Numbered from the stretch's first letter, positions 49,430-60,361 are shown. The stretch: 64,000 nucleotides of DNA from Metellina segmentata (GCA_947359465.1 OX375879.1:92554578-92618577); one strand, 5' to 3'. Program-made: numbers and translations. The notes: generated from the sequence alone by a model not told the origin.

Positions 49430-51140
49430 ATAGATGTGGCTCTTAAGTTATTATGTGTTTAATAGAGTAAACACAATAGCAGGCAACTCGAAATTCTCGT
49501 GACCCTCAGAAGTTTAGGATTCTTACAACCAATAGATGTAGTTATTTAGTCATAATGTGTGTAATAAAGTAAACACAATAGCAGGCTACTCGAAATTCTC
49601 GCGACCATCAGAAGGTTAGGATTCTTACTACCAAGAGATGTAGCTATTTAATCATTATGTGTTTAATAGAGTAAACACAATAGCAGGCAACTCGAAATTC
49701 TCGTGACCCTCAGAAGTTTAGGATTCTTACAACCAATAGATGTAGTTATTTAGTCATAATGTGTGTAATAAAGTAAACACAATAGCAGGCTACTCGAAAT
49801 TCTCGCGACCATCAGAAGGTTAGGATTCTTACTACCAAGAGATGTAGCTATTTAATCATTATGTGTTTAATAGAGTAAACACAATAGCAGGCAACTCGAA
49901 ATTCTCGTGATCCTCAGAAGTTTAGGATTCTTACAACCAATAGATGTAGTTATTTAGTCATAATGTGTGTATTAAAGTAAACACAATAGCAGGCTACTCG
50001 AAATTCTCGCGATCAGAAGGTTAGGGTTCTTACTACCAAGAGATGTAGCTATTTAATCATTATGTGTTTAATAGAGTAAACACAATAGCAGGCTACTCGA
50101 AATTCTCGTTACCCTCAGAAGTTTAGGATTCTTACAACCAATAGATGTAGTTATTTAGTCATAATGTGTGTAATAAAGTAAACGCAATAGCAGGCTACTC
50201 GAAATTCTCGCGATCATCAGAAGGTTAGGATTCTTACTACCAAGAGATGTAGCTATTTAATCATTATGTGTTTAATAGAGTAAACACAATAGCAGGCTAC
50301 TCGAAATTCTCGTTACCCTCAGAAGTTTAGGATTCTTACAACCAATAGATGTAGTTATTTAGTCATTATGTGTGTAATAAAGTAAACGCAATAGCAGGCT
50401 ACTCGAAATTCTCGCGATCATCAGAAGGTTAGGATTCTTACTACCAAGAGATATAGCTATTTAGTCATTTTGTGTTTAATAGAGTAAACGCAATAGCATG
50501 CTACATTTACTAGAAAATCTCCAGACATTCAGTGTAAGGATTCTCACAGCCAATAGATGTAGCTATTTAGTCATTATGTATGCATTAAAGCAAACGCAAT
50601 AGCACAATATTAAAAAATCTCGCTAACCTCAGAAGGATAGGATTCTTATAACCAATAGATGTAGCTATTTAGTCATTATTTGTGTAATAGAGTAACGCAA
50701 AGACGCAACTGCATACCACTTGAAAATCTCACTACTCTCAAAGGGTTAGGATTCTTACAACTAAGAGATGTAGCTATTTAGTCGCTAGGTGTATAATTGA
50801 GTAAACGCAATTGCATGCTACTTGAAAATCTCGTGAAGTTTATTATTCTTACAACCAAGAGATGTCACTATTTAATTATTATGTGTAATAGAGTAACGCA
50901 AAGACGCAATAGCATACTACTCCAAAATCTCATGACGCCTAGAGTAGTTGTAGCTATTATGTCATTATGTGTGTAATAAAGTAAAAGCAATAAATAGCAT
51001 ACTACTCTAAAATTGTGATACGCTCAGAGTGTTAAGATTCTTACAACGAATAAATGGGAATATTTTAGTCATTACGTGTACTGTGGGGAAAAGCAATTCT
51101 ATGCTACTTGAAAATCTTGTGATGCTCCAAGGGTTAATGG
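49430..51140. repeat. 102-bp satellite with a 204-bp higher-order unit
   Basis: AGATGTAG-TATTTA recurs at 49534, 49636 and 49738, exactly 102 bases apart. Two unit types alternate (ACAACCAATAGATG ... GTGACCCTCAGAAG versus ACTACCAAGAGATG ... GCGACCATCAGAAGG), giving a 204-bp dimer that is highly homogeneous up to about 50500. Copies then decay toward 51140. The array ends shortly before the finger-2 exon at 51327. Confidence 0.95.
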
Positions 51141-51326
51141 TGGGGATTCATGACTGTCTCAAATCTCTAAATAATCCATCATAGATTTCAATCAAATCAT
51201 CTTCCGATCTATTGTTACCTATCCCAAATACGACGCTGATTTATAGAAATTTAACATATTTTTCATTTTTATCATAAATTAGTTAAAATAGGGTATTTTT
51301 TGACATTCGTGTTTTTTAATTTACAG

Positions 51327-51396
51327 ACGGAAAATGCCCAACGCCAGGATGCAATGGTTCAGGGCATGTTACCGGTCTCTATTCACACCACAGGAG
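51327..51396 (+). CDS. Myt1: MYT1-family exon: first half of CCHHC finger 2
   Basis: TTTACAG precedes the exon and AGGAG/GTGAGT ends it. The 70 bases encode DGK, then CPTPGCNGSGHVTGLYSHHR, then two bases of a Ser codon. Two Cys and two His zinc ligands are present. The fifth ligand (Cys) is supplied by the next exon. The sequence is nearly the vertebrate finger 2, including the GLYxHHR signature that distinguishes it from the other fingers. A 102/204-bp satellite ends about 190 bases upstream. Confidence 0.96.
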
Positions 51397-51660
51397 GTGA
51401 GTATTTTTACAAGTCTGTCATTAAAATAGTGTTCGACACATAAAAATAACACAAGCAATACTTTAAAGATTTAATTCTGTATTGCTGAATATAACTACAA
51501 CAGTTAACAATTTCGCTATAAATATAAAACTCATTCTTTTACTATGATACAAAGTTTTCTAGATATATTTAATTAATTATTCTTAATCTAATTTTTTCTG
51601 TTTTAAATATAGCTTTTGCTTTTAATATTTTTTCATTTATTGTATTTTATTTTCCAACAG

Positions 51661-51701
51661 TTTGTCTGGTTGTCCTAGGAAGGATAGAATCACACCAGAA
51701 A
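51661..51701 (+). CDS. Myt1: MYT1-family 41-bp exon: completion of finger 2
   Basis: TTCCAACAG precedes and GTGAGT follows. The bases read (S)LSGCPRKDRITPE plus one base, equivalent to SLSGCPHKDRxPPE after finger 2 in vertebrate MYT1 and MYT1L. It supplies the last zinc-binding Cys. The small size and the phase 2 to phase 1 change are supported by the perfect fit with both neighbours. Confidence 0.95.
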
Positions 51702-52549
51702 GTGAGTAGACAATTCTTTATAAGAACATAAACCGCCAAAAAAGTTAATTTGTACCTTATAAATAAAGCAATACAACGAAGTTAAAATATTTTATTTATC
51801 AAGCTAATTTTCTTTTCATTTACTTTTATATGCGAATACTCTACCTACTTTTTTCTATAAAAATGGTTCATTGAGTTGTATTTAAATTAACTCTTTTAAG
51901 GAAAAGTTTTGTACAACTGACTACTTACCACTTAGGATATAATTTTCAGTTTCAGTTCAAATTCAAATTTCGTAAAGCTTTTTTACTTTATAGAATGCCT
52001 CATATTATTATAAATCACATAGTAACATAAAACACTATTTTTGTGTCATTTAGAGAGATGTATTTTATATTAAATTATTATTAAGTGGAAATTAGCTACG
52101 ATTTCACTATCAAATATGTATATCTTCCCACCATATACATTTTATCCTCGTATGGTAAATAATATCGGTAGATATATACACCAAACCATTATCATATCTG
52201 GCACTAAATACATTCCACTTGTATAAATAGAGGAAGGTTTTAATATCATATTATAGCTACTTTTCCCAATTCGCATGTTTTTAGAGAAAAACTACCACTT
52301 CCAAAAATATTGTTTGTGTTAGTTTTACTCTACATCAAAATTTATTTCCTTTTAATACAAAAATTTAAATATAAATTCATAAGTACCATTGTTAACAATT
52401 TTTAATAAAATAAAAACTTGAAAATGTTTTTAAAAATTGTAAAAAAAATTGCAACACTTAAAAGGCATTATAATTTCTTCTTTCTGTCTTCTTGTCTTTA
52501 TTTCCTTATTCACTATTCGACTTTCTTATCTTCTTTCTTCTCTTTATAG

Positions 52550-52577
52550 TTTTAGCCTTACATGAGACAATACTGAA
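52550..52577 (+). CDS. Myt1: MYT1-family 28-bp micro-exon between fingers 2 and 3
   Basis: CTTTATAG precedes and GTAAGT follows. With the overhang base from the previous exon it reads ILALHETIL plus AA, matching the EILAMHExVLK linker between fingers 2 and 3 in the vertebrate proteins. It is too short for ordinary gene finders and was recognised by phase and homology. The final AA is completed to Lys by the G that opens the next exon. Confidence 0.93.
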
Positions 52578-53223
52578 GTAAGTTAATTTTTATTCTGTTA
52601 TTCTAGCAAATTTAGAATCAAAATATGTAGTGAAAACTTTAAAGCAACGCTTTGAAAACTACTTTTGCATTAGATTATTCCTTTCTTCCAAAATTTGCTA
52701 AAAAAACTTTATAATCCATCCCATTTACCCTTTCTATTACCATATTCCTCATAGATTAAATACTTCAAATATTAACTTCTTGTGATATATGCTTGGTGTA
52801 GTAACTATCATAGAACTTCACGTTTACCTGTCTTGTTACCTGATGCTGCAAGTTCAGATTGAATATGGTCCTATACTTCAGCGATATTATTGCGTGTAGA
52901 GTAAACAATCACTTTGAAGTTTCTTACGAAATTGTGTAGTAAAGTCTTCGTGAACAAAAATTATAATTCGACAGGATTCCAAATTAGCAGTGGCGCAGTT
53001 TATCTTGTCTTGTACCTTGCACCATAAAATCCAAACCGAAATGAAAGTGTTTTATGTATTGGTGCTACTTTCAATAGATGCAAAACCCACTAGAGAGAAT
53101 AATTTACGCCATTTGCACTTAATCCTTACACAAGAGACTTCAGGGCTTGGGGGCCAGGACAGGTAAAACTGCAGTTCCGTGTTTTGCAGCGACAGGAACT
53201 TGAGGTCGCGTGTTCTTCTCTAG

Positions 53224-53286
53224 GTGTCCCACCAACGGCTGTAATGGCAGAGGACACGTCAACAGTAACAGGATCTCACATCGGAG
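53224..53286 (+). CDS. Myt1: MYT1-family exon: first half of CCHHC finger 3
   Basis: TTCTCTAG precedes the exon. It encodes (K)CPTNGCNGRGHVNSNRISHR plus AG. The GHVNSNRxSHRS pattern is the finger 3 signature of the family. Asn replaces the usual second Pro of CPTPGC; the zinc ligands are intact. The donor GTTGGT is weak, but only this site keeps the frame with the next exon; a better-looking GTAACT four bases on would shift it. Confidence 0.94.
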
Positions 53287-54550
53287 GTTGGTAACTGACA
53301 GCCCTCCACAACTTCATTTGCTTTATTTCCTCTGTTGTTTTTAATAATGACACGTCTCTGTAAGCTATTAGATAGTGACTGGAAGTAACTAATGAGCAGT
53401 TATGTCGTTACTGAACACACTCATCGAACTTCTAATGAAAAAGACCGAGCTTCTGGACTATCTTCAGATCTCAGGAGTACATGGCACGAGGATACATCAG
53501 AAATCGACTTTGACTATCGAAGCCCAATCTGGTGTTCATGTCGGTAGTCAATGTGTTGTGATTTAGGATTCGAGCTTTCTTATAATGCTACGTGATAGTC
53601 ACCCGGAGATTAGATTTAACGAAGTCGTGTTGGCAGGTTCAGTCTAATTCATTAGAAAGTCGATGAATGTATGTCGCATGCAAATTTTGATAGTTTTGAA
53701 ATGTGCCTTTTAAACTATTTTAGTAATTGTTTCATAATTATAACCTCTAATATGAAGGGTAAAATTCGTTTGAATTATAATATTCTAAGCAAACAAAGTC
53801 TTTTCAATGAATTCTGTTTTCATGCAAATATTTAAGAAACATTTTTCAGAATCTCTCATTTTTGTATTTAAACATTAAATAAGATCTGAAACAACAGCAT
53901 TGTTTCAAAAAGAGACATGTTAAAACCAACAGAAGTATTATCTCTTTCTCTTCACAATTAAATCCTTCAAAATTGACAGATGGAACAGGTATGAAAAAAC
54001 CTATCACAGATGAATAAATACAGCTTAAGTAATAAATTGAACTTTTTTCCTTTTCTTGCGATTCTCGTGATAAAAGTTTCCGTTGTTGATCAGAAATTTA
54101 ATTTAGTATAAAGACAGAGATTAAGTTTTTCGAAAGATAAATAAAATTAAAGAGCTCGTATTAGAACAGTCACATACTAAAGAATCTAGATCCCCAAAAG
54201 GGATCTAGATCTCAAAATGTCATATCTGTCTTTAAGACAGGAGATTTCAAACAATTTAATGTAAGCGCATCTAGTACAGAGTTGTTTTGTACCTCACACC
54301 CCAGAACCTTTATTGTACTTTAATTGTACGATGTCAAAGGGTGATATATACAAGAAATTTTCGGCAAAACTTACAACCGCTTCAAAAGAGTTTTAAAATT
54401 ATATTGTTTATCAGGGGTTCATCAGATGTCATACAACTCACAGAAAAAGGATATGAAGTTTTCTTGTCTGTAAGAGTTAGACTTATAACAAAGAAGACTC
54501 TTATAACAAATAATTCTATGAATTTTTTATGCATTCCAATATTGATTTAA

Positions 54551-54916
54551 TTGAGTCGTATAGATATTTGTTACTTGCTTTATGTCAAGGATTCACATAT
54601 TGACATCCATGTAAAATTACACCAAGAACAAAATGAATCCAAGGACACAACACCAATAGAATTTACTCTAGCCAAATTTTTATATCCTATGGAGATGCAA
54701 GATATGCATAATGACCCAACAATGGGATATTTTGAGGACGCCAAGACCAAAGAGCAGTCTACAGTGAAGACTTCTCAAAAAGACCACTATCTGGTGAATG
54801 ATGCGTACCTAATGAGCATCAAAGGACAACCACATACCAGAGGCGAAGGCAAATTGCAAACGTGCAGCATAGAAACCTCTAATATAATATTTGAAAAGAC
54901 GTCTAGAACAAACTAA
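54551..54916 (+). pseudogene. Unrecognised open frame, possibly transposon-derived
   Basis: This 121-codon frame has mixed, hydrophilic, coding-like composition (KLHQEQNESKDTTPIEF, EDAKTKEQSTVKTSQKDHY), unlike translations of AT-rich junk. I do not recognise the family. It sits inside an intron of the MYT1 gene and is followed by the 108-bp repeat array. It may be a piece of a mobile element or a chance frame. Confidence 0.3.
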
Positions 54917-54995
54917 CGGCATAAACAAGTCCACCCTAGAAATTTAGAACTAGATTATGCAAGTCTACATCATAATAACGACAGTATCCTCAACC

Positions 54996-55427
54996 AGTGG
55001 ATTAACTGCTTCAAGGTGCTTTTGCAGATTTGCCACGATCAATAACATCTTTCCCTCTCATCTAAGTATGGTACAAGGACTAAACCTTCCCACCTACAGA
55101 CCAAGTGGATTAACTGCTTCAAGGTGCTTTTGCAGATTTGCCACGATCAATAACATCTTTCCCTCTCATCTAAGTATGGTACAAGGACTAAACCTTCCCA
55201 CCTACAGACCAAGTGGATTAACTGCTTCAAGGTGCTTTTGCAGATTTGCCACGATCAATAACATCTTTCCCTCTCATCTAAGTATGGTACAAGGACTAAA
55301 CCTTCCCACCTACAGACCAAGTGGATTAACTGCTTCAAGGTGCTTTTGCAGATTTGCCACGATCAATAACATCTTTCCCTCTCATCTAAGTATGGTACAA
55401 GGACTAAAACTTCCCACCTACAGACCA
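54996..55427 (+). repeat. 108-bp tandem repeat, four nearly identical in-frame copies
   Basis: Copies start at 54996, 55104, 55212 and 55320 with AGTGGATTAACTGCTTCAAG. The unit is a multiple of three and keeps one frame open (54957-55436), giving a 36-residue repeat (SGLTASRCFC ... LNLPTYRP). Only a base or so differs, in the last copy, so expansion was recent. Protein expression is unsupported. Confidence 0.93.
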
Positions 55428-55639
55428 ATGATGTAATGCCATTCCACCTTTTCATACCAGACATAATTTTCAATACTTTGGAGATTTGTCAATACACATT
55501 ACCCTGTTCCTGAAGAAGTACAGGAGTTTCACCCCTACTAAACGAGGGATAACCAGAGATGATCGTGTTCGCGTTGTAATGAATGCGCGACTCTAGGAGC
55601 TATAGGATGAATTTTATCAATATCTTAAGTCTCCGATTG

Positions 55640-55730
55640 TTTCGACGAGATATCTCGTACAAGGTCTGGTCAATTTTGTTAAGAACGATATCTCATCAAT
55701 ACGAAAATGCCCTATTACTAGAAAGTAAAA
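55640..55730. mobile_element. Palindrome-family MITE fragment
   Basis: TTTCGACGAGATATCTCGTAC, GGTCTGGTCAATTTTGTTAA and GAACGATATCTCATC match internal parts of the family. The ends are lost. Confidence 0.65.
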
Positions 55731-55890
55731 CAAAGTGAAAATCCAAGTGAAAGTGAAAATCCAAGTAGGAAAAACAAATTATCTCTCTCTCAGAACTCGT
55801 GACTGTTTGGAGCACATTATTGCTACAGAGGCTGGATACTACAGAGCATATTTAGACTCGATGAACCACTGAGAGGGTTAAGGGTTCAAT

Positions 55891-56133
55891 CTACATAACC
55901 ACATGGAAGATGGAATCCACCACGACACGAGTGCGACTACCATTCACTTTCACTCCGATAATCTGGGTTTTAAGACTTTCCTTTAAAACAAGGCCTCTTG
56001 ACGAAATTGCAAGATTCGAATGAGGAATATGACACCAATACCCATCTGTTCGGCTCTCCTGAGGTACTAGTATTCGTAGTCTGGAAAGTCCAATCTTCTC
56101 TCTGACTAATACTTTCACCTGAATCAGCAACAT
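55891..56133 (-). pseudogene. Possible retroelement protease-like remnant
   Basis: The minus-strand frame carries VKVNGSRTRVVVDS, reminiscent of the VNGxxVxALVDSG active-site region of retrotransposon aspartic proteases, but the Gly after DS is missing and nothing else of gag or pol is recognisable. Low confidence. Confidence 0.2.
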
Positions 56134-56569
56134 TTGAAGATATATTGCAATGTATCAAAAATAGAAAGACTTGTATAGATTGATTGAAAGTGGCTACCGC
56201 ATTTGTGACGTTTCAAGATCCTGTTCAGAAGACATTACATAATCTATCACGAACAAAATTTACACAAGGGAATGTCCTCGAAAGACTCTATAACCAAGCA
56301 GGTAGTCTTTTAATCAGACATAATAATAGCAAAAAAATAAAAGTGAAGGCTTTTCCAAGTAATATTTCTTTTGTTTTTGCCTCTGGTATTACATCCTCAT
56401 AAATTCTGTCATAAATACTGGAGCACATCTTTTTTGATCCGTACATTTTTGAGTCTCGAAAAAATCATAATTTATTAGATGTATTAAATGAAAGAATTAA
56501 TGGTATTATACATAATGAAAAAAATATATATTAAAGTTAGAAATTATACAAAAAATTTTCACTTCTTAG

Positions 56570-56658
56570 CTTATCTGGATGTCCCATTGCTGCAATGGAG
56601 AAAATGGTCCAAAAGGAACAAAGAGCCACGCCAAAACCTTCACCTCCCGTTGGACAAA
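56570..56658 (+). CDS. Myt1: MYT1-family exon: completion of finger 3 and linker
   Basis: CACTTCTTAG precedes and GTAAGT follows. The 89 bases read (S)LSGCPIAAMEKMVQKEQ and a Pro-rich end (PKPSPPVGQ). This matches SLSGCPIAAAEKLAKxxEK after vertebrate finger 3 and supplies the last zinc-binding Cys. It leaves one base into a codon. Confidence 0.95.
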
Positions 56659-57059
56659 GTAAGTGAACAGTTCAAATTTGTATGTTTTTCAACCTATACT
56701 TAGCTATAAACAAAAGTTTTTAATTAATTTTTATCATCAAGTTAATGAGTTTGTGAATTATTTCTTTCCCTCCTTCCATAATAACGGTATCGAATTAATT
56801 TCATTCCACTTCAGATACTTATGTAGCAATAAAACACTCTACGAAGAAGCTATCAGCTATTGGCATCACAACTCTAGAACGAGCTCGTTCCCCATTGGCT
56901 TTACCATTTTCTATTCATAGTTTTTTCACCATCGTTAATCCATCTATCTCTTAATTTAGTAAAATAGTGTTACTTGATGCAACTGTGTATTTTTCGAATT
57001 TCACAATAGTTGATAGATGTATTATGATTTTCAAATTTTATTATTATTTTTTCGAGGGT

Positions 57060-57095
57060 TGGCGAGCGTTAGCGAGCAGGGGGCAGGCCCCCTAG
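57060..57095 (+). mobile_element. Helitron-type 3' terminus
   Basis: GGCGAGCGTTAGCGAGCAGG is followed by a GGGGG-CAGG-CCCCC hairpin and then TAG with T after it, giving CTAG-T. GC-rich tails of this form are typical of non-autonomous Helitrons. The 5' end is not identified; the element would extend to the left. Confidence 0.6.
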
Positions 57096-57620
57096 TAGAA
57101 TATAATATAATACTATAGAATAATATACAATACTATAGAATATAATATAATACTATAGAATAATATACAATACTATAGAATAGAATAGAATACGATAGAA
57201 TATAATATAATACTATAGAATAATATAGAATACTATAGAATAGAATATAATACTATAGAATAATATAGAATACTATAGAATAGAATATAATACTATAGAA
57301 TATAATATAATACTATAGAATAATATAGAATACTATATAATATAATATAATACTATAGAATAATATAGAATACTATAGAATATAATATAATATAATGCTA
57401 TAGAATAATATAGAATACTATAGAATATATATAATACTATAGAATAGAATAATATAGAATACTATAGAATATATATAATACTATAGAATATATATAATAC
57501 TATAGAATAGAATAATATAGAATACTATAGAATGTAATATAATATAATATAATACTATAGAATAATATAGAATACTATAGAATATAATATAATACTATAG
57601 AATAATATAGAATACTATAG

Positions 57621-57670
<50 letters not shown>
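57096..57670. repeat. ATAATACTATAGAATA-type microsatellite with a TA core
   Basis: Variants of ATAATACTATAGAATA and AATATAGAATACTATAG fill the region and end in a pure TA run near 57625-57672. It follows the Helitron-type end directly and joins the conserved block at 57671. Confidence 0.93.
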
Positions 57671-57676
<6 letters not shown>

Positions 57677-57814
57677 GAAGTTACCACCATAAATACTTAC
57701 CTAAAATTTCAAAGAAGCTTATACTATTTCAATATAAGTTTTATAGCATCCTTTAAGGTGATGTTTCTCAAATTCTGTAATTTTGAATTGTGTCACTTTT
57801 CTTGCTGGGGTGCG
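57671..57814. repeat. Conserved block shared with 29651-29793
   Basis: Same start (ATAATAGAAGTTACCACCAT) and end (TCTTGC-GGG-TGCGA). Few substitutions separate the two copies. Confidence 0.9.
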
Positions 57815-57890
57815 ATATCCCTTCTTGTAAGGTTGAATATCATATTCCTAGACACATTTCTTTTATCACATGATTTATTTGCCTCTCCTG

Positions 57891-58095
57891 GTGGTTGCAT
57901 CGACGAGGAAACTCGTCATTTGTAAACCTGACCATATCTTAATGGACGAGAAATCTTGTCATTAGAAGAAAACGGATCAGATCTTGATTCCGTCATCGTC
58001 AAAACATCGACAGTATCTTGAGGACGAGGTATCACGTCATTATCAAAATTACTCAATCTTCATGGACGACATTTCTAGTCGAAATCACTTGTAGG
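57891..58095. mobile_element. piggyBac-type MITE of the palindrome family
   Basis: It starts CCTCTCCTGGTGGTTG and ends GAAATCACTTGTAGGG. Internal cores are GACGAGGAAACTCGTC and GACGAGGTATCACGTC. The target site has decayed. It lies just before the exon at 58175. Confidence 0.78.
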
Positions 58096-58174
58096 GTTCA
58101 CTAGCGTTCAAAGAACTTTCTAATGTTGATAGCTTAATATTGATGGCAGTATCTAAGACATGATATTTTTACAG

Positions 58175-58415
58175 TTCCTTCTGGACCATCGTCTCCGGAC
58201 TGCGTAATGAGGACGCTTTGTTACGTGAAGCATACGGACATGCCAGACTACAGGTATCCCATGTACGGGCAACCAGTACGATCCCCTATGGAGAAGTATG
58301 GACGCCCACAGACTCCTGACTACAATTCGTACGACAGCCAGAGGTTCTACTCTAGACCAATGGTGCCAAAGATTAAATCTGAGTCACCGGACGGAAATAT
58401 GCTTAACAAACCTAA
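58175..58415 (+). CDS. Myt1: MYT1-family exon: N-terminal part of the central MYT1 domain
   Basis: TTTTTACAG precedes and CCTAA/GTAAGT ends the 241-bp exon. MRTLCYVKHTDMPDYRYP aligns with the family segment LRPMCFVKQLExPxYxYR. Farther on, MEKYGRPQTPDYNSYDSQRF aligns with LEKxSKxxxxYxSYDxxxx, and PMVPKIKSESPDG with the APKxQTxxxSPK block. This is the conserved central domain between finger groups, whose biochemical role is unclear. A small piggyBac-type MITE lies about 80 bases upstream in the intron. Confidence 0.94.
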
Positions 58416-59513
58416 GTAAGTACTATTCATTTCTCTTTCTAGATCATGCTTATTTTTCTTTCAAGGTTGATATTTGCTATATCGACGAGGTTGTTTGTTT
58501 CATACTCATAATTGTAATAGGTATCAATAGCAAACTGAGATACTCGAGAGTGGGAAAATAAAAATTATTTAATTTATCATACACTGATAACATGTATGAC
58601 AATTATGTATCAATTGTTAATACAGGAAATATAATTGAAATATAAAGTAAAAGCATTCCATATAACTGTTTGGATGTGGATATTTAAATTTTTTGTTAGT
58701 GGGTTTAAACTTAAACTTTTATGAATAACAAACTTTTTATAAATCATCAAAAAAACTGTATTTTAATTTTAAGAGAAAAGTAATTTTTCTTATTTTGCAA
58801 TTCTAGAACAGGAAGTTATTTTTTATTTTTAATAATAATTTGTAAGACATGCATATCAGAACAAGTCCACGTCTTTAGAAATTAACAACTTCTATCTTAC
58901 ATTTACATTTCTAATAGTGCTTGCTGTAATTGCACTGTGAAAAATTTAGAAATAGATAACATTAATTTTTGAAGTACTTTTTGTTCCATTTCTTAGATAT
59001 AAACCTAAATTATTTCTACTGTACTTAGTGTAACTTTCTACTGTTAGGAATGAAAACTTTTTACAGCATCGTCTAGTGTTTTTTACACGTATAAAATTGA
59101 AATAAATTTGGTATTAATAAATGGTATATTTGCAAATAATTAATAGATAAACAATGGATAAAATTATTGTCTTGCTCTTATATGCATGTCTTACAAACTA
59201 TTATTCAAAATAAGAAACAATTTGACTTTTACTTTGAAATTAGAAAGGACTATTATTTGTATGGTAATGTTATGCTAGGGTATATGTGAAGATAGCATAT
59301 TTTTTGTTTGATTCTATTCTTTATGATAAATTCCACGTTGCTACTTATATTACTAAGCACTTCCGCACAATTATGCACATAAATTTGAGTACTTTTGAGC
59401 TTTTTTAAAATCATTTTAGTGTTAAAAGTCTGTGCTTTGTTAAGCTAATTCACAGCTTTCGCTTTACATCATTGCTATAGAGACAAAAGTAGCTACATAC
59501 CATAACTTTTTAA

Positions 59514-59726
59514 CCCTCTGGGTTGTTTTTTCGACTATGTTGTCCTTTCGACTATGTTGTCCTTTCATTAGCAAAGATAACCAGATCTTGATGGATAGGA
59601 GAAGTATCTGGTCATTAGAAAAAATTGACAAAATCGTGATCAGTATCTTGATGACGAGATATCTCTGAATTATGAAGAAAACATCATATTTTTATGGACG
59701 ATACCTCGTCGAAAGCACTTGAAGAG
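59514..59726. mobile_element. piggyBac-type MITE of the palindrome family
   Basis: It begins after TTAA with CCCTCTGGGTTG and ends GAAAGCACTTGAAGAG before TTAT. Internal GACGAGATATCTCTG and GATACCTCGTCG cores are present. Confidence 0.82.
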
Positions 59727-60143
59727 TTATAATAGCCAATTCAATGTTACACTCACCTTAAATTTACATTAATCTGTAACTATAGAAGCATCTGGTGATA
59801 TCGAAGTGATCAATTTATTTCTCCCACTTCAGCCTTTGCTTGTGATTCCATTTGTTGATAGCTAGGGTGGAATCCAAACACACAACAGAGTTAAAGTAGA
59901 AAAAAATTTAGTGAAGGATTCGATCGGTGGATATAGATTGGATCAATATTGAAATACTATAGTGGATATATATTGAAACCAGTCGATCTTGTATCTGTCA
60001 ATTTTCAAAAAGGTGTGAAAGCTGTTTAGGAGAAGGTTGCTATACTCAAAAAAATGAATGGATGGTTAATCTCTGTAATGGATCGTTATCACTGTTGTCG
60101 CTTCAGGCACCTAATGATAAACTTAGACCCAGAATCACGTTAA

Positions 60144-60361
60144 CCCTAGAAGTGTTTTTTACGAAATATCTCGTCCATCAAGACCTGATGAATTCTTCAA
60201 GTGACTAGGTATCTCGTCATCAAGATATTGCCGTTTTTTGTAATGATGACGAGATCAAGATCTGATCAATTTTCTTCTAGACACGAGATATCTCGTTCAT
60301 CAAGATCTGGTCAGTTTTGTTAATAACGAGAACCCTCGTCGAGACAATGCCACCCTGAGTG
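60144..60361. mobile_element. piggyBac-type MITE with intact TTAA duplication
   Basis: It lies between TTAA at 60140-60143 and TTAA at 60362-60365. Starts CCCTAGAAGTG. Internal cores are ACGAAATATCTCGTC, GACTAGGTATCTCGTC and ACGAGATATCTCGTTC. This copy best shows the target duplication. Confidence 0.85.

Larger units (their letters stand above)
23827..51326 (+). other. 27.5-kb intron of the MYT1-family gene
   Basis: The phase-1 intron runs from GTGAGT at 23827 to TTTACAG at 51326. It contains the 49-bp array, transposons, MITEs, SINEs and the 102/204-bp satellite listed separately. Undescribed parts (about 25360-26100, 26350-29280, 30200-31240, 35350-36500, 37060-43120, 44700-45788 and 48650-49430) are AT-rich with short frames and no homology that I recognise. 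Extra coding exons cannot be excluded. Confidence 0.75.
53287..56569 (+). other. Intron between finger-3 half-exons
   Basis: This phase-2 intron of about 3.3 kb splits the Ser codon of HR-S before the last finger-3 Cys. It contains a 108-bp tandem repeat, a palindrome-family fragment (about 55630-55730) and a block of frames (54287-54916, 55891-56402) that may be a decayed retroelement. Confidence 0.85.

Noticed and set aside
54996..55427. Repeat protein gene
   Set aside because: Recent tandem duplication of a 108-bp unit inside an intron; the open frame follows from unit length being a multiple of three.
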